Assembly: GCA_001953115.1 (NCBI GenBank)
Contig: LSSL01000440.1
Location: forward strand, 1 to 33,071
DNA length: 33,071 nucleotides
Direction of reading: 5' to 3'
Source: Smittium mucronatum
Taxonomy: Eukaryota; Kickxellomycota; Harpellomycetes; Harpellales; Legeriomycetaceae
The translations under genes were made by a program, and so were the position numbers. The notes beneath the pieces are model-generated. The model ran no database searches and was not told where the DNA came from. It worked only from the letters and a program-made list of their open reading frames with translations. Positions 32,074 to 33,071 of the stretch are shown here, piece by piece. Position 1 is the stretch's first letter. Each line of letters begins with the position of its first letter.

Positions 32074-33071
32074 ATATTACTATTTGAATCGATGTATCTA
32101 TTTTAAATAAATTAGTTGAATAAGTTTAGTATAGTAATCTTTTTTTTTTTAGTCTTCTTATTTACTAAAATTCTGTAGAAGATTTAGCATTACAATATAA
32201 GTAATTTGCTTCTTCCCAAAGTAATAATATATTTATTTACTTTTTTCTTCCATAACTCTATACAACTACAAAAAATTTTCCCTCAACTGAGAATTTGCTC
32301 TTCCAAAAACCAAAAAAATTCTTTTTCTTTTTGAATCAAATAATCTAATCTGGTTAAAATATCAGAGATATTTATAAATTATTTCTCTTCCAGAATATTA
32401 AATCCCTTTATCTTCTGCAAAAAAGAATTATGACATCTCCCTTTTAAAGATAAATAAAAATTCAATTTTGAATTTTATGTAAAACGTATTTCAATTTATT
32501 TAGGGATAATTACAAAAACAGTCATAATTTTAAAAGTATCTAAAAAACTAGTCAAATTTTCAAAATATTTACAAAACTAGTCAAATTAATTGAAGCATTT
32601 TACTTTTATCCAATATGAATAACTTTATCATTTTGTTATAAAAAAGTAATTTTAATCAGCCATAAAAATTGAATCTTTGGTGTAAGTTTATTCTAATAGG
32701 AATAACTATTATCTACTGGGTGAAAATTGTGAAATAGGATTAGTATTTCGATTAGGCTAGTTTATATCATCTATATCACCCCATATCTATAACATACTAC
32801 AGGTTGATTAGTAAAGATAAATCGAATATATTTTTATTCTTAAACCAGCATAACACGAAAAATAAAAAAGTATCAAAGGGTACGATTATCAACTGATTAG
32901 GTTAAAAAGAATAAAGACTCGGTGGATTTGGAGTTAATCGAGAAAAACGGATAGTGATTCCGGAGTCGAGAATTGGTACTTGAGGTGAGAATTTATTTAT
33001 TTAACTACGGTTTTGATCATAAAATATTCAAACTACATATTTAGATACTAACTAAGCGCTTTTTTATTCAA
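32074..33071. other. AT-rich end of the window, no gene seen
   Basis: No open frame with recognisable content. The last 180 bases are somewhat less AT-rich (AAGACTCGGTGGATTTGGAG, GTGATTCCGGAGTCGAGAAT) and could begin another element or gene beyond the window. Confidence 0.45.
32510..32595 (+). repeat. Terminal motif of the large TIR element family (left-end orientation)
   Basis: Three units of about 30 bp with ACAAAAACAGTCATAATTTT, AAAAAACTAGTCAAATTTTC and ACAAAACTAGTCAAATTAAT. They match the first 70 bp of the element at 20082 in the same orientation, so a related element probably starts here and runs off the right edge. Confidence 0.5.

Noticed and set aside
1..33071. tRNA, rRNA or a defence-type gene cluster
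   Set aside because: No cloverleaf with a GTTCRANNC T-arm in the right context was seen, no rRNA signature was recognised, and no multi-gene system is present. The window is transposon-rich eukaryotic DNA with two related genes.

Overview
This is a very AT-rich, repeat-laden eukaryotic window. There are no bacterial-style operons, tRNAs or rRNAs. Two compact intronless genes with good start codons and signal peptides sit in about 33 kb of transposon debris. The transposon set is a DIRS-type tyrosine-recombinase retroelement, an IS630/Tc1-like DD34E element and a SWIM-finger Mutator-like element. Together with the base composition it best fits an early-diverging fungus with an expanded AT-rich genome (Mucoromycota/Glomeromycotina-like, or a microsporidian relative). 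This placement is inference from recalled family resemblance, not from a search.

Layout. Positions 1-590: a GC-richer relic with a G-run, a decayed copy of which recurs at 6945-7195, then a short terminal-repeat motif. Positions 2818-3171 (+): a one-domain secreted protein, followed by a 136-bp tandem duplication. Positions 5080-6470: repeat copy A, an inverted homologue of copy B at 20945-22396. Positions 7858-8748 (+): a three-domain secreted paralogue of the first gene. Positions 10330-11610: an unidentified decayed coding region. Positions 12121-12780: a strongly G-rich, C-poor stretch. Positions 13332-17624: a complete but dead DIRS element with inverted terminal repeats, gag-like, RT/RNase H and tyrosine recombinase parts and an 88-bp palindrome. 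Positions 20082-25700: a large element bounded by about 300-bp inverted repeats, containing copy B and a Tc1/IS630-like transposon (22399-24987). That transposon's transposase gene was split by a related 703-bp MITE (23799-24501). Positions 28847-32064: a Mutator-like element with about 70-bp TIRs and a near-perfect 9-bp target duplication.

The two intact genes belong to one family. Each module is about 89 residues with four cysteines and two motifs that look like the Greek-key signatures of a beta/gamma-crystallin fold. In the second motif cysteines stand where aromatics are usual. The products are predicted to be secreted; their job cannot be read from the sequence. Everything else with coding resemblance is broken. 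The transposons form a readable order of events: large TIR element, then Tc1-like element, then MITE.
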